Shown: piece by piece, positions 46,301 through 54,229 of the stretch
Layout: each line of letters starts with the position of its first letter
Numbering within the stretch: position 1 is the first letter of the stretch
Assembly: GCA_023376005.1 (NCBI GenBank)
Contig: CM042152.1
Location: 76,500,012 to 76,564,011, forward strand
Direction of reading: 5' to 3'
DNA length: 64,000 bases
Origin: Doryteuthis pealeii
Lineage: Eukaryota > Mollusca > Cephalopoda > Myopsida > Loliginidae
Notes under the pieces: model-generated
Databases searched by the model: none
Told to the model about the DNA's origin: nothing
The model's input: the letters and a program-made list of their open reading frames with translations, nothing else
Program-made: the position numbers and the translations under genes

Positions 46301-48684
46301 CTCTTGTTTATTTATTTATTTATTTTTCATTTTTCATTATGTTTGATTGAAACAGATTAGCATTATCGCTTCCATACACTCTTTCTATCTTTTTCTTTCT
46401 TTCCTATTATAGTTTTTCTGTGTAGCATGTCCTTTTTCTTCCCATTTCTTTATAATGAAAATGGAATGGTTCATTATTTAGCTGACATGATGACACTCAT
46501 AAGAAATAAGAATTCAGTGGTTAAGCAACACCAAATAATCAAGATTTAGATTTCTGCATTTCATCTTGGATCATTTGGATGGTCTCATTTTTAACCAGAT
46601 GTTGCAAGATGATAACAGTCGTACTTTTAAGGAACACGAGTATTAATATATGGATAATAATAGGATATATGATAATAATATTGTAATAGAATCATTGCCC
46701 ATAAATAATTTTATCTGGTACAAGTGGGGAAACCTGGAATTACCTGGGTATTTTAACAGATTAATACCAGTAATGTACAATTCTTTTTTTTTTAAACCAG
46801 AAAATAAAATAATTGGATGGTGGATAATATTTATTATAATTAAATTAATAACATTAAAAAAAAATTAATTTCATATCTTTAACTCTTAATGACCTCATTC
46901 TGCCCGTCCGGAAGTCACATTCATTTTACTAATCCGACCCAAATGATTGCCTTTGTTTAAATGTAATATTACACATATTTAGAAGTCTTTGATTTAAGGG
47001 AAATAACAGGTAACTTTAAATGAAAAGGCCATTTTTTGATAATTCCTTATAGGAATGGGACTCTTGACTTAGAAAATTCTCAACAGGATGTTAAGAGTTA
47101 AACAAAATGTTTTTGAATTTTTAAAAATATGCCAACCAATGTTCTTTTTCATTTTAATTCAATAAATTTTCATTTCTATAAAATTATTTTACACTTAGAA
47201 TTGTTCAAATGGATAAAATTCTATGTTTAACAAGGTTTTTTTTTTTATTGATATTGATTAACTCTGAAATTAAAATGAAAAGAATAAATAAATAAAAAGG
47301 AATAAAACCTATCTAGTATTATCTGCGTTATTCGGACTATTGTCCTCATCTTCATTGTTATCTGTACAATGTTTCGGTTGATATACCCTCCGGCCTTCTT
47401 CAGGTATTTCTTGGACTCAGGAACCCTCTTTTCGGACTCTGGAACTTTCTTGTCGTAATCGGGAACCATCACGGAACTTTGAATCTAACACTTTATTCAG
47501 TCCACAGGGGTATCCTGTTCACATTCCGCTAACCATAGCTGGGGTAGGGGCATTAAGCTGTGTTAATTACTATTCTATGTTAATGCTGCTCTTGATCAGG
47601 ATTGAACCTGCAATCTAGAGATAACTGTCACTTAGAACTGTCTTAACCTAACTACCTTATCCACTAGGCCATGTGTCCAATTGGACAATCCAGTGTGAAT
47701 TTGGGGAACTTATAAACCTAATGTCTTGTTTTGGCTAGAATTTACCTAGACTCATATTGGGTGTTTTTAAAAAAATCTGATCTAGCCTTTTTAATTATGG
47801 GTTCCCATATTGTATTCATTTCTATGCTTGGATGAAAAGATTCAAAAGATATGTAATCCTTATGACATCAGGACAACATTCAGAAGTGACTCAACTCTTC
47901 GTAAACATCTCCTCCGAGTGAAGCCCTCAACAGAATACAATATGACCAAAAATTGCGTGTATTCCATCCCATGCAGCTGTGGCAAAGTATACAAAGGTGA
48001 AACATGCCGTCCACTGAAAGTAAGACTAGAAGAACATCGTAAAGCAGTGGTCCGAGGAGAAATAGAAAAATCGGGTATGGCTGACCATATATGGAATGAT
48101 ATGAAATCAGCTCATATGATAGGCTGTAGTGGGTTGTTAAGTAGACCGAGCATAGAAATGAATACAATATGGGAACCCATAATTAAAAAGGCGAGATCAG
48201 ATTTTAAAAAAAACCAAAAAAACACACCCAATATGAGTCTAGGTAAAAATCATACATAAGTGAATTGGCTGAAATGTACAGATAACAATGAAGATGAGGC
48301 CAATAGTCCGAATAATGCAGATAATACTAATCATCAAGCCTCATCTCAAACATTCATCAGAGAAAAACCTATCCATCCCATTCTGTTCATATCTATCTAT
48401 CCATCCATCCCATTCTGTTCATATCTCTATTTTCTTCTCTGCAAATAAACATACACTTACCAATGCCGTTTGTTGTTTTCTTAACATAGAATCCACTTGA
48501 ATAATATTTACATATTCCTCTCCAAGAGTTTGGAAACCTAATAAATAGAGAAATAAAACACACCAGTACTTTTAATTTCATGGAGAATTCAAAATTTATT
48601 CAGGGATTTAAAATAATAACTTCATCATGATATCTAATTGAAAGTATTTGATATGACCTCATATGTTGAAAACAGCAGGAGGGT

Positions 48685-48728
<44 letters not shown>

Positions 48729-48978
48729 TTATTTTTATATGAATTAATATTTTGATTAATTCAGTAGATTTAACCCTGAAGATGCTTATGGTGAAACTCG
48801 AGTAGGTTATTACAGTGTACAATTATAATATATATATATATATATAAAACACAATTTCATTTACAAGAATGTTTTTCCTGACGATGACCTAAGGTCGAAA
48901 CTAGTTGAGAATAATTTAAAAAAATAAATAACATAAAAGAAATATTTCTGTTTGTCTTATCACTTTTTTGTTCATCTT

Positions 48979-49010
<32 letters not shown>

Positions 49011-49173
49011 TTTCTATCTTAAAGAATCCGGATTAAAAACATCCACATCTTAAAATGGTCCCAATTATCATTATGCTCTGATGAAGATTTTTTGATGAAA
49101 TCGAAATATTAGTAATATCAGCAATGCAAAATTTGTAAAAAATAAATTCAATTAACAACATGTTTTTCATACC

Positions 49174-49216
<43 letters not shown>

Positions 49217-52200
49217 TATTATAATGGAGATTGTGTGCTTTTCTGTCTGTAACCGAAACTATATTACTACTCATATCACTATTACCTTAGTTATTGACAT
49301 CACATTTTCCATGATTGTATTTTTATTTAAACCTCAATTATTAATAAAATTGATTTACATTATTAACCATGTCTACATACTGACAACATGCAATTATATT
49401 TATATATACAACAAAATAGTGGTTAACAGTGTGAACGGGAAGGCTAATTTGCATATTGATATTAAAAATGTGATTTTATTAAATATATGCTTAGTATTAT
49501 TGATTTCTAACTGTTTGGTTTTATTCTAATGAATATAATGAAAAATCTCTTCAATGAATATTAAATGAAATCCATTAACAAGAAAAAATAACTGTCATTT
49601 TATTCTTTACTTCCTCTTTTAACTAAATACTTAAATTAGAAAAAATAACAATGAAAGACGAGAGTGATGGAAGAGTAAGTTTCAGTTGTTCCATTTTTTA
49701 TTATACTCCCTCTGTTTCAACTCTTTTTATCAGTATTCTTATTTAGTTTCATTAGCCTTTCTAATTTAATATAATATTTTATTACATTAAACTTAAATAC
49801 TTGCACCCGGAGGGTGCATATATCTGCTAGTATATATAATTTACTCATGTCCTCAAATATTTGATGGAAAATATTTAAGTAATTTTGCAAATTAGTTTTT
49901 TTCAATTTAAAAAAAAATGTAAAAATCTTTACCTGCAACAGTTGTCAGCAGAAAATAACCAAGATCTGCAAAGAGGGTGAGTTCTTTTCGCCATTGAACA
50001 GTTGATTTTATACCTGCAAAAAACATAATTGAAAAAAAGGTAAACACTGGCTTTAATTTTCCAATTCAATTGATTTTGGTAACATCAACATAGGATTTTA
50101 GCATGTACAGTGATATGTCGACTTAATTCAATTTCCTCGAATATCAAATCAATTTTCCCCATTGAAATAAATTGAAATGCCATTAATCTGTTTCAGCCCC
50201 CCCCCCAAAAAAAAAAACATTCTTTAGAATTTAGAGTGACCCAGAAAAAAACAATGCATAAATTTTGTAATAAAACTGTTAATTTTAACTAGGGTTTAGG
50301 TTTAGGGTTAGTTTAATGGGAAAATAAATAATTTGGGTTCTGTTTTTTCTAGGTCACCTGTAAGTAAGTAAAGTCGTCGCTGAGTTGGCGAGGACCGGTA
50401 TCGAACTAGGAACCTTGTGGTTTCTAGCCGAACGCTCTACAGACTGAGCTAACCTGGCTGTAATATGTTTTAATTTTTCAACTGATTTGCAAGTATAGCC
50501 ATATGATATTATTCCCTCAAATCTGACGAAAAGAAAATTCCCTGACCTCCAACCAGGTAGAATTAAATTAAGATCGTTTTTACATGGTGATTTTTATAGG
50601 TCATCCTGTGAGTACTGAACTCGCTATTCAGTAGTAATAGATCTGCAAACAATTATTAAACCATGTTTTTATCTCCACTACCTGGGCTTTCGCCGGGTAG
50701 CCGCTGCTAGTATTGTATAAGAACATAAAAGAATGTAATGAATTATGAACTATAATATGTTTTAATTTTTCTTTGGTTTAATAAATTTGGTAATTTAAAA
50801 ATGTTTTTAGTGAACTCATAAATGTATTTGAAGCTTGCTTGTACCTCAAATTTTACCTTGCAACACAAAACAAAAATAAATCGACCGAGCGACAGGTCAT
50901 AAGTTGGGGCACTCGTAAATCAAAGTACGAATGTATAGTGATAGGGTCACTAGAATATTAAAGCAACTGAAATTGAAATATTGATGGAAAATACAATATG
51001 CGGCAGAAATACCTTCCACTTTTTAAACTCTCACTTGTGTGGGGGATAGTGAACATAAGCAAGTAGTAATGGTAGCTCCATTAAGCTGTATAACTGTTGT
51101 GGGGTTTTAAGGGTCAAAAATAAGACAAATGACTGGTAACAATGTATACAAATGTATTGAACAAAAGAGTAGAAATTTATGGCAAAGAAAGTGGAGATTG
51201 CATCTGACCAATACAGTTACGAGCTGACTTGCATTTGCTTTGTCTCAAGCCACAATTGTTCCTATTACTTATAGTAGTCGTCGGCGCATTCCATTTATGT
51301 CAATAGGTTATATCATCTATAACAATAACCATTTTTTTCAGATACAATTCAGTTACAATCATGGGTTAGTTTGTTGATGGGTCAGATTTTAAGGCATGTC
51401 AACCCTTGTTGGATCATTTTATACCGAAGACGTTTTGTTTTATTCATTTTTTCCTTGGTACTCATTTTTTTTTTAAATCATTTTTTTTCTATTTAATCTA
51501 TAGATGGGACCCTAACCAGTACTACCCCTCAGAGTGGACCTGGGAGTAATGGTGATGAAGGGTACACCACATTTCCCAGAGATCCAGAATTGGAACTTCA
51601 CCATCAGATAGAGTCATACCCAGGACAATAAGAATCTCAGCCACTGACTTCTAGCGTATATATGATAAAAAGTGTTGGGTTTTGCCATAAGGGCAATAGA
51701 GTTGGGACAATCATATAGGTGCTAGGGCTTGACATGACTAACCGAGTGATTGGAGGGGGGTCTCTCCAACCACCTGTCTAACCTAAGTAAGGGCCAAAGT
51801 AAAGTGTTGCATGTCATGGACTACTCAACCACCAGGATTCCATCCTACATTATATGATGCCACCCACGACCAACAGGTGGCTCCATTGGGGTGGGGGGTT
51901 CTTAATCCTCTGCAGAGGAGCAGTTGGTGTATTCTAAAGCCCCAGCTGATAGGGCGTGATCATGGCTTAGATTGGCGCACACAGTTGAAATGTTTTTTAA
52001 GACTGGTGATTTTGTAAAAGCTACACAGAGAGATTTTTGTGCTCATTTCATGTTAAGTTATGATTATGCTGTTCAGGATAGAATTTTCAATCCACAGCAG
52101 TATTGATTTTCTATCTGGAATAGCATAATTCTGATGTAAAATGAAATGAGCACGAAAAGCTCTCTATAACAATTACAAATTCACCAGTCTTGAAAAAATG

Positions 52201-53210
52201 TTTCAATAGCAAACGTATGGTGTGCACAGGTGAATCCATAATCATAACTGATTATATCTGGAGAAAAAAAAAAAAGATTTGATAAGACATTAGCCTAAGT
52301 TCACTTGCACTAAACAGGTCTAAACTAGCTGTGATTTATTTCTCATTATATCTTGTATAAGAATATTTACAATTGCTATTTCTCTCAATTTTTTAGAGGA
52401 GGCTTGATAATCAGTATTATTTGTATTAATCGCACTATTGTCCTCATCTTCACTGTTATCTGTACAACGTTTCAGCCGATGTGCCATCCGGCCTTCTTCA
52501 GGTACTTGTTGTCGGATTCGGGAACCTTCTTGTCGTAATCAGGAACCATCACGGAACTTTGAACCTAACCCTTTATTCAGTCCATGGGGGTATCCTGTTC
52601 TCATTCCACTAACCATAGCTGGGGTACAGGTGTTAAGCTTGTATTAATTATTATTCTATGTTACTGCTGCACCTGACCAGGATTGAACCTTCAGTCTAGA
52701 GATAACTATCACTTAGAACTGTCTTGACCTAACTCCTTTATCCACTAGGCTATGTGTCCGAGAATGTTCCTGAGTCCGACAAGAAATACCTGAAGAAGGC
52801 CGGAGGGCACATCAGCCGAAACATTGTACAGATAACAATGAAGATGAGGATGATAGTCTGAAAAATCCAAATAATACTAATTTACAATTGCTGTTTTTCC
52901 TTTTTATATTGTTATGGAGGTGCTCATGGTATAATGGTTATTGTCACAGGAAATGGAGGTGCTCATTGTGTAATGGTTATTGTCAAAGGAAATGGACATG
53001 GCAAACTAAGTTAAAATCCAGGACAATATTTGTTACACCATGAGTACCTCTCAAAAATTTAAATACAGAGATGAAAACAAACAAAAAAATCCACAAAATA
53101 CCAAAAGTTCCTTGGAAAACATCTGTGACGAGAGAACGTAGATGCGATAGATAAAATTCATCTTTTTGATGCGCTCGTAGGATCTCAGCTTGGCCTGCAG
53201 CACGGAACAT
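39923..53210 (-). CDS. PEX10: peroxisome biogenesis factor 10, RING-type E3 ligase (seven coding exons)
   Basis: Coding exons on the minus strand: 53102-53210, 49933-50013, 48461-48537, 45822-46076, 43885-44048, 41913-42036, 39923-39994. They total 882 bases, 293 residues, and every junction keeps phase. PEX10 is a peroxisomal membrane ubiquitin ligase that works with PEX2 and PEX12 to recycle the import receptor PEX5. The N-terminus ([19 protein letters not shown]), [36 protein letters not shown] and [17 protein letters not shown] match the family in order. A hydrophobic segment [16 protein letters not shown] fits a membrane helix. The C-terminal RING has all eight ligands: CSLC, CGH, FCWNC, CPLC. 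The start is the first ATG after a possible acceptor at 53229-53230, so a 5' noncoding exon may lie upstream. No frame break is seen; length is slightly below the human protein (326 residues). Confidence 0.95.
40020..41900. other. PEX10 intron 6: AT-rich with microsatellites
   Basis: Long (TA)n at 41180-41210 and a mixed TA/TG tract at 41281-41350, plus (TA)n at about 41849-41877 just outside exon 6. A diverged inverted pair (TATACAGTATGCATA region, 40490-40530; CTAGTTTTCTG / AAAACTAGAGGTGAT at 40266 and 40540) is visible. No gene on the plus strand was supported. Confidence 0.5.
41913..42036 (-). CDS. PEX10: PEX10 coding exon 6 (first part of RING)
   Basis: Acceptor TTTATTTTAG, donor GTTTGT (weaker than consensus but in phase). 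Encodes [20 protein letters not shown] then [13 protein letters not shown], supplying ligands one to six of the RING. Confidence 0.95.
42040..43030. other. PEX10 intron 5, left part: AT-rich, no feature
   Basis: A short GACAGACAGATAGACAGATA run lies near 42677-42697. GAGAGCTACAAATGTGTCAC and its partial complement TATGTGGCTCTC (42811-42868) hint at a decayed hAT-like end. Nothing firm. Confidence 0.35.
43115..43193. repeat. imperfect palindrome, about 27-bp arms
   Basis: GTTTTCTGTATATTGGGATC... pairs with ...CTGGATTCTGATATATAGAAAAC. A small foldback element or replication-born palindrome in intron 5. Confidence 0.75.
43385..43860 (+). repeat. repeat family E
   Basis: Complete-looking copy: GATATACCACAGTATGATAA at the start, GAAACAGATTAGCATTATCG, AGCATGTCCTTTTTCTTCCC, and GATGATAACAGTTGG near the end. 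It lies in PEX10 intron 5 and stops just before exon 5. Confidence 0.8.
43885..44048 (-). CDS. PEX10: PEX10 coding exon 5
   Basis: Acceptor ACAATTTTAG, donor GTAAGC. Encodes [19 protein letters not shown] and on into [10 protein letters not shown]; a membrane-helix candidate and the linker toward the RING. Confidence 0.9.
44160..44765 (-). repeat. interspersed repeat family D
   Basis: The best-preserved copy in the window, ending with AGGGTTGACATGCCATAAAA and a short CCAACCAATC tail. A minus-strand frame within it ([14 protein letters not shown] region) has no recognised domain. Confidence 0.8.
45070..45480 (+). repeat. interspersed repeat family D, partial
   Basis: Contains GACAATCATATAGGTGCTA, CATGGACTGCTCAG and CAACAGGTGGCCCCATTCG. 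A (GAT)n run follows at 45528-45549. Confidence 0.7.
45595..45790 (-). repeat. tRNA-derived SINE (family B), truncated head
   Basis: The body matches 39355-39540. The tRNA-like head is cut near box B. Confidence 0.8.
45822..46076 (-). CDS. PEX10: PEX10 coding exon 4
   Basis: Acceptor TTTTTCTCTTGCAG, donor GTAAGG. 85 codons, open, including [20 protein letters not shown], the most conserved part of the membrane domain. Confidence 0.93.
46190..46645 (+). repeat. repeat family E
   Basis: Copy in PEX10 intron 3, with GATATACCACAGTATGATAA, a (TTTA)n run near 46310-46325 and GATGATAACAGTCGT near the end. Confidence 0.8.
46650..47320. other. PEX10 intron 3, AT-rich part
   Basis: 46885-47105 repeats a segment also present at 27630-27880 (GACATTC..., CCAAATGAT..GCCTTTGTTTA, GAAAATTCTCAACAG), so it is another dispersed repeat of unknown kind. 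No coding signal. Confidence 0.45.
47330..47695 (-). repeat. tRNA-derived SINE (family C) with Penelope-type 3' tail
   Basis: Minus strand: tRNA-like head with box A TGGCCTAGTGGATAAGG and box B GGTTCAATCCTGATC, a body (TCCCGATTACGACAAGAAAG), then CCTGAAGAAGGCCGG, GAAACATTGTACAGATAACA and ATGAAGATGAGGACAATAGT, ending near AATAACGCAGATAATACT. The same final 55-65 bases end the Penelope-like element at about 48275-48335. A second copy is at 52405-52760. Confidence 0.75.
47735..47826 (-). mobile_element. inverted 3' piece of the Penelope-like element
   Basis: Reverse complement of about 48150-48245 (AGCATAGAAATGAATACAAT, CCAATATGAGTCTAGGTAAA). It lies head-to-head with the main ORF, a layout often seen at the 5' end of Penelope-like copies. 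Confidence 0.75.
47827..48345 (+). mobile_element. 5'-truncated Penelope-like element (EN-positive type)
   Basis: An open frame to 48259 encodes the end of the reverse transcriptase and a GIY-YIG endonuclease module: [20 protein letters not shown], then [22 protein letters not shown] and [11 protein letters not shown]. This is the C-terminal architecture of endonuclease-bearing Penelope-like elements, with the usual CxC zinc-like pair in the linker. VYKG stands where YIG is usual. A 3' segment (GTACAGATAACAATGAAGAT ... AATACTAAT) follows to about 48345. The element lies in PEX10 intron 3 on the strand opposite to the gene. The RT core is missing. Confidence 0.85.
48461..48537 (-). CDS. PEX10: PEX10 coding exon 3
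   Basis: Acceptor TTTATTAG, strong donor GTAAGTG. Encodes [20 protein letters not shown]; the TLGEEYV-IIQVD block is a family hallmark. Confidence 0.94.
48690..48725. repeat. (TA)n microsatellite, left border of ribozyme cassette 1
   Basis: Uninterrupted TA dinucleotides. Confidence 0.95.
48771..48809 (+). ncRNA. hammerhead ribozyme motif 1 in PEX10 intron 2
   Basis: Helix I TAACC (48771-48775) with GGTTA (48805-48809); core CTGAAGA (48776-48782); short weak stem II (GC/GT around TTATG) after one extra T; core GAAA (48793-48796); helix III ACTCGAGT (48796-48803); cleavage triplet GUA ending at 48804. CTGANGA allows any base at the N, so the core is intact. The weak point is stem II. Confidence 0.65.
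48828..48846. repeat. (TA)n between ribozyme cassettes 1 and 2
   Basis: TA dinucleotides joining AATTATAA to AAACACAATTTC. Confidence 0.9.
48873..48911 (+). ncRNA. hammerhead ribozyme motif 2 in PEX10 intron 2
   Basis: Helix I TTTTC (48873-48877) with GAGAA (48907-48911, one G-U pair); core CTGACGA (48878-48884); one extra T; stem II GACC/GGTC with loop TAA (48886-48896); core GAAA (48897-48900); minimal helix III (A-U and C-G pairs around a TA loop); triplet GUU with cleavage after 48906. Such short helix III is a feature of hammerheads in mobile elements that may work as dimers. Confidence 0.7.
48979..49005. repeat. (TA)n between ribozyme cassettes 2 and 3
   Basis: TA dinucleotides, uninterrupted. 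Confidence 0.95.
49069..49126 (+). ncRNA. hammerhead ribozyme motif 3 in PEX10 intron 2
   Basis: Helix I CATT and GCT (49069-49072, 49075-49077) with AGC and AATG (49120-49126), leaving a 2-base bulge; core CTGATGA (49078-49084); one extra A; stem II GATTT/AAATC (49086-49102) with a 7-base loop; core GAAA (49103-49106); helix III ATATT/AATAT; triplet AUC with cleavage after C49119. It is the most complete motif of the three. The bulge in helix I and the loop of stem II are where tertiary contacts form in natural hammerheads. Confidence 0.85.
49175..49214. repeat. (TA)n microsatellite, right border of ribozyme cassette 3
   Basis: About 20 TA units. Confidence 0.95.
49220..49930. other. PEX10 intron 2, AT-rich remainder
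   Basis: A plus-strand frame at 49224-49529 is hydrophobic and AT-driven with no known domain. CCCGGAGGGTGC near 49805 is the only GC-rich spot. No feature claimed. Confidence 0.4.
49933..50013 (-). CDS. PEX10: PEX10 coding exon 2
   Basis: Acceptor TTTTTTGCAG, donor GTAAAG. Encodes [20 protein letters not shown] and on to TVAG, the conserved region before the first membrane-associated part. Confidence 0.93.
50358..50463 (-). repeat. tRNA-like SINE head (family B)
   Basis: Minus strand: GTTAGCTCAGTCTGTAGAGC (box A) and GGTTCCTAGTTCGATACC (box B), the best-preserved head of the family. It lacks a convincing acceptor stem, so I do not call a tRNA gene. Confidence 0.8.
51365..51965 (+). repeat. 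interspersed repeat family D, opposite orientation
   Basis: Begins AAGGCATGTCAACCCTTGTT and runs through GGGACCCTAACCAGTACTAC to CAACAGGTGGCTCCATTGGG, the complement order of 44160-44765. In PEX10 intron 1. Confidence 0.8.
51957..52250. repeat. foldback element, arms about 130 bp
   Basis: TTTTTTAAGACTGGTGATTT, TGTGCTCATTTCATGTTA and TTATGCTGTTC on the left are mirrored by the complement strand of GAATAGCATAATTC, AAATGAAATGAGCACGAAAA and CACCAGTCTTGAAAAAATG. The centre lies near 52097. Arms differ at many positions, so it is an old palindrome and not a read artefact. Confidence 0.8.
52405..52760 (-). repeat. tRNA-derived SINE (family C) with Penelope-type tail, second copy
   Basis: Minus strand: head with TGGATAAAGGAGTTAGGTC and GGTTCAATCCTGGTCAGG, body, then ACCTGAAGAAGGCCGGATGG, GGCTGAAACGTTGTACAG and AGTGAAGATGAGGACAATAG. 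Confidence 0.75.
52770..52890 (+). repeat. inverted tail copy facing SINE C
   Basis: GACAAGAAATACCTGAAGAA, CATCAGCCGAAACATTGTAC and AACAATGAAGATGAGGATGA repeat, in opposite orientation, the tail of the SINE at 52405-52530. The two tails flank the tRNA-like head as an inverted pair. Confidence 0.8.
52915..53040 (+). repeat. two tandem tRNA-like heads (SINE family A)
   Basis: GGAGGTGCTCATGGTATAAT and GGAGGTGCTCATTGTGTAAT, each followed by GGTTATTGTCA and AGGAAATGGA, lie about 44 bases apart. Only the second goes on to a box B-like AGTTAAAATCCAGG. It ends next to PEX10 exon 1. Confidence 0.7.
53102..53210 (-). CDS. PEX10: PEX10 coding exon 1
   Basis: Starts [20 protein letters not shown]; the QKDE(F/Y)Y signature is typical of the PEX10 N-terminus. 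Donor GTATTT at 53101. Phase 1 at the end, completed by GT from exon 2. Confidence 0.9.
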
Positions 53211-53289
53211 CTTTAAATCTCCACTAAACTGAAAAGAAACATTTGAAATTTTATTCACTAACAAACAGAATGATAACTAGGTACCACCA

Positions 53290-54225
53290 ATTTTCCCTGT
53301 GAAATTTACCCCCCCCCCCTATATTTAACACAATGAAACTTGCATAAAGGTTAATATCTTGAAAATTTTTGTCCATTCAAAAGAAACATTAAAAAAAACT
53401 ACTGATGATTTTAAAAACATTTTTTCAGCTTACAGAAATAATGAAAATTATAAACGAAAAACAATGTTTTCATTTTTGCACCATTAATTTAATTGAAATT
53501 TAATGTAGCCAAAAACAAGTTAAGACTAGAGACTTTTTAAAAAATTCTATAAAAAATCAATTAATGGTCCGTTTTTTACAAAAATTTCCATAATTACTTA
53601 CTTTTTAATGAAAACATGTCTGAAATAGTTTTTTTGTAAAATATATTAGGGGAAATATTTTTTTAATGCCCCCCACCCATTTTATTTTATGAAATATGAA
53701 AAAAATGAACAGGCAAAAAACAATTTTTACTTTTTTCTATAAAGATAAGAGTCTGAATAGTTATATCAGCAGATTCTTATAAGTTTCAACGCGAGAGATT
53801 TTTAGTAAAATAAACCATGAATACAGAATTCTGCTAAAAAAATATCAATAAAGAAAGTTGTAAAAAAACAGACTGTTTTACTTATTTTTCAAGACAACAG
53901 GGATTCATTTTTCTCCAATCGGATAATTTGATCTTTGAATTAACTGTTTTTCTTTGTAACAACTCTTTATGTTGGTTATTTCTTTTTTGCAAGATTTAAA
54001 AGAAAAAAAAAAGTTAAAAAATATTTACATTTCTTCCTTCAATCTGACCTAAACTGATCACGTGACGTATTTTGGTGGTACCTAATGATAACTAAACAAA
54101 TACAGAGTGTGGTAGAAATACCCAACACATTTTACTTTGTCACTTGTGTGATGCAAAGTGAACTTGCATGTAAAATAATGAGGTGGAAAAACCCAAGATT
54201 TTAGTTATATGTGATGTTGTGTTGT
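53290..54225. other. AT-rich DNA upstream of PEX10 exon 1
   Basis: A C-run lies at 53311-53319 and many A/T runs follow. The promoter or a 5' noncoding exon of PEX10 may lie here or further right, but I see no CpG-rich or TATA-type signal to place it. Confidence 0.3.
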
Positions 54226-54229
54226 GTTG

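Noticed and set aside
49224..49529. Hydrophobic 101-residue frame in PEX10 intron 2
   Set aside because: AT-driven composition gives Ile, Asn and Leu; no conserved motif, and it starts at a (TA)n border.
50290..50320. Telomere-like TTAGGG pieces (also near 44336)
   Set aside because: Only one or two imperfect units in each place; too short to be an interstitial telomere array.
50358..50463. Possible functional tRNA gene on the minus strand
   Set aside because: Box A and box B are good, but the acceptor and other stems do not pair, and related copies continue into a SINE body.
52790..52835. Hammerhead ribozyme in the Penelope-type tail
   Set aside because: CTGAAGA, a GGCC stem and GAAAC are present, but helix I does not pair (C facing C, then A facing A), so I list it only as hammerhead-like.
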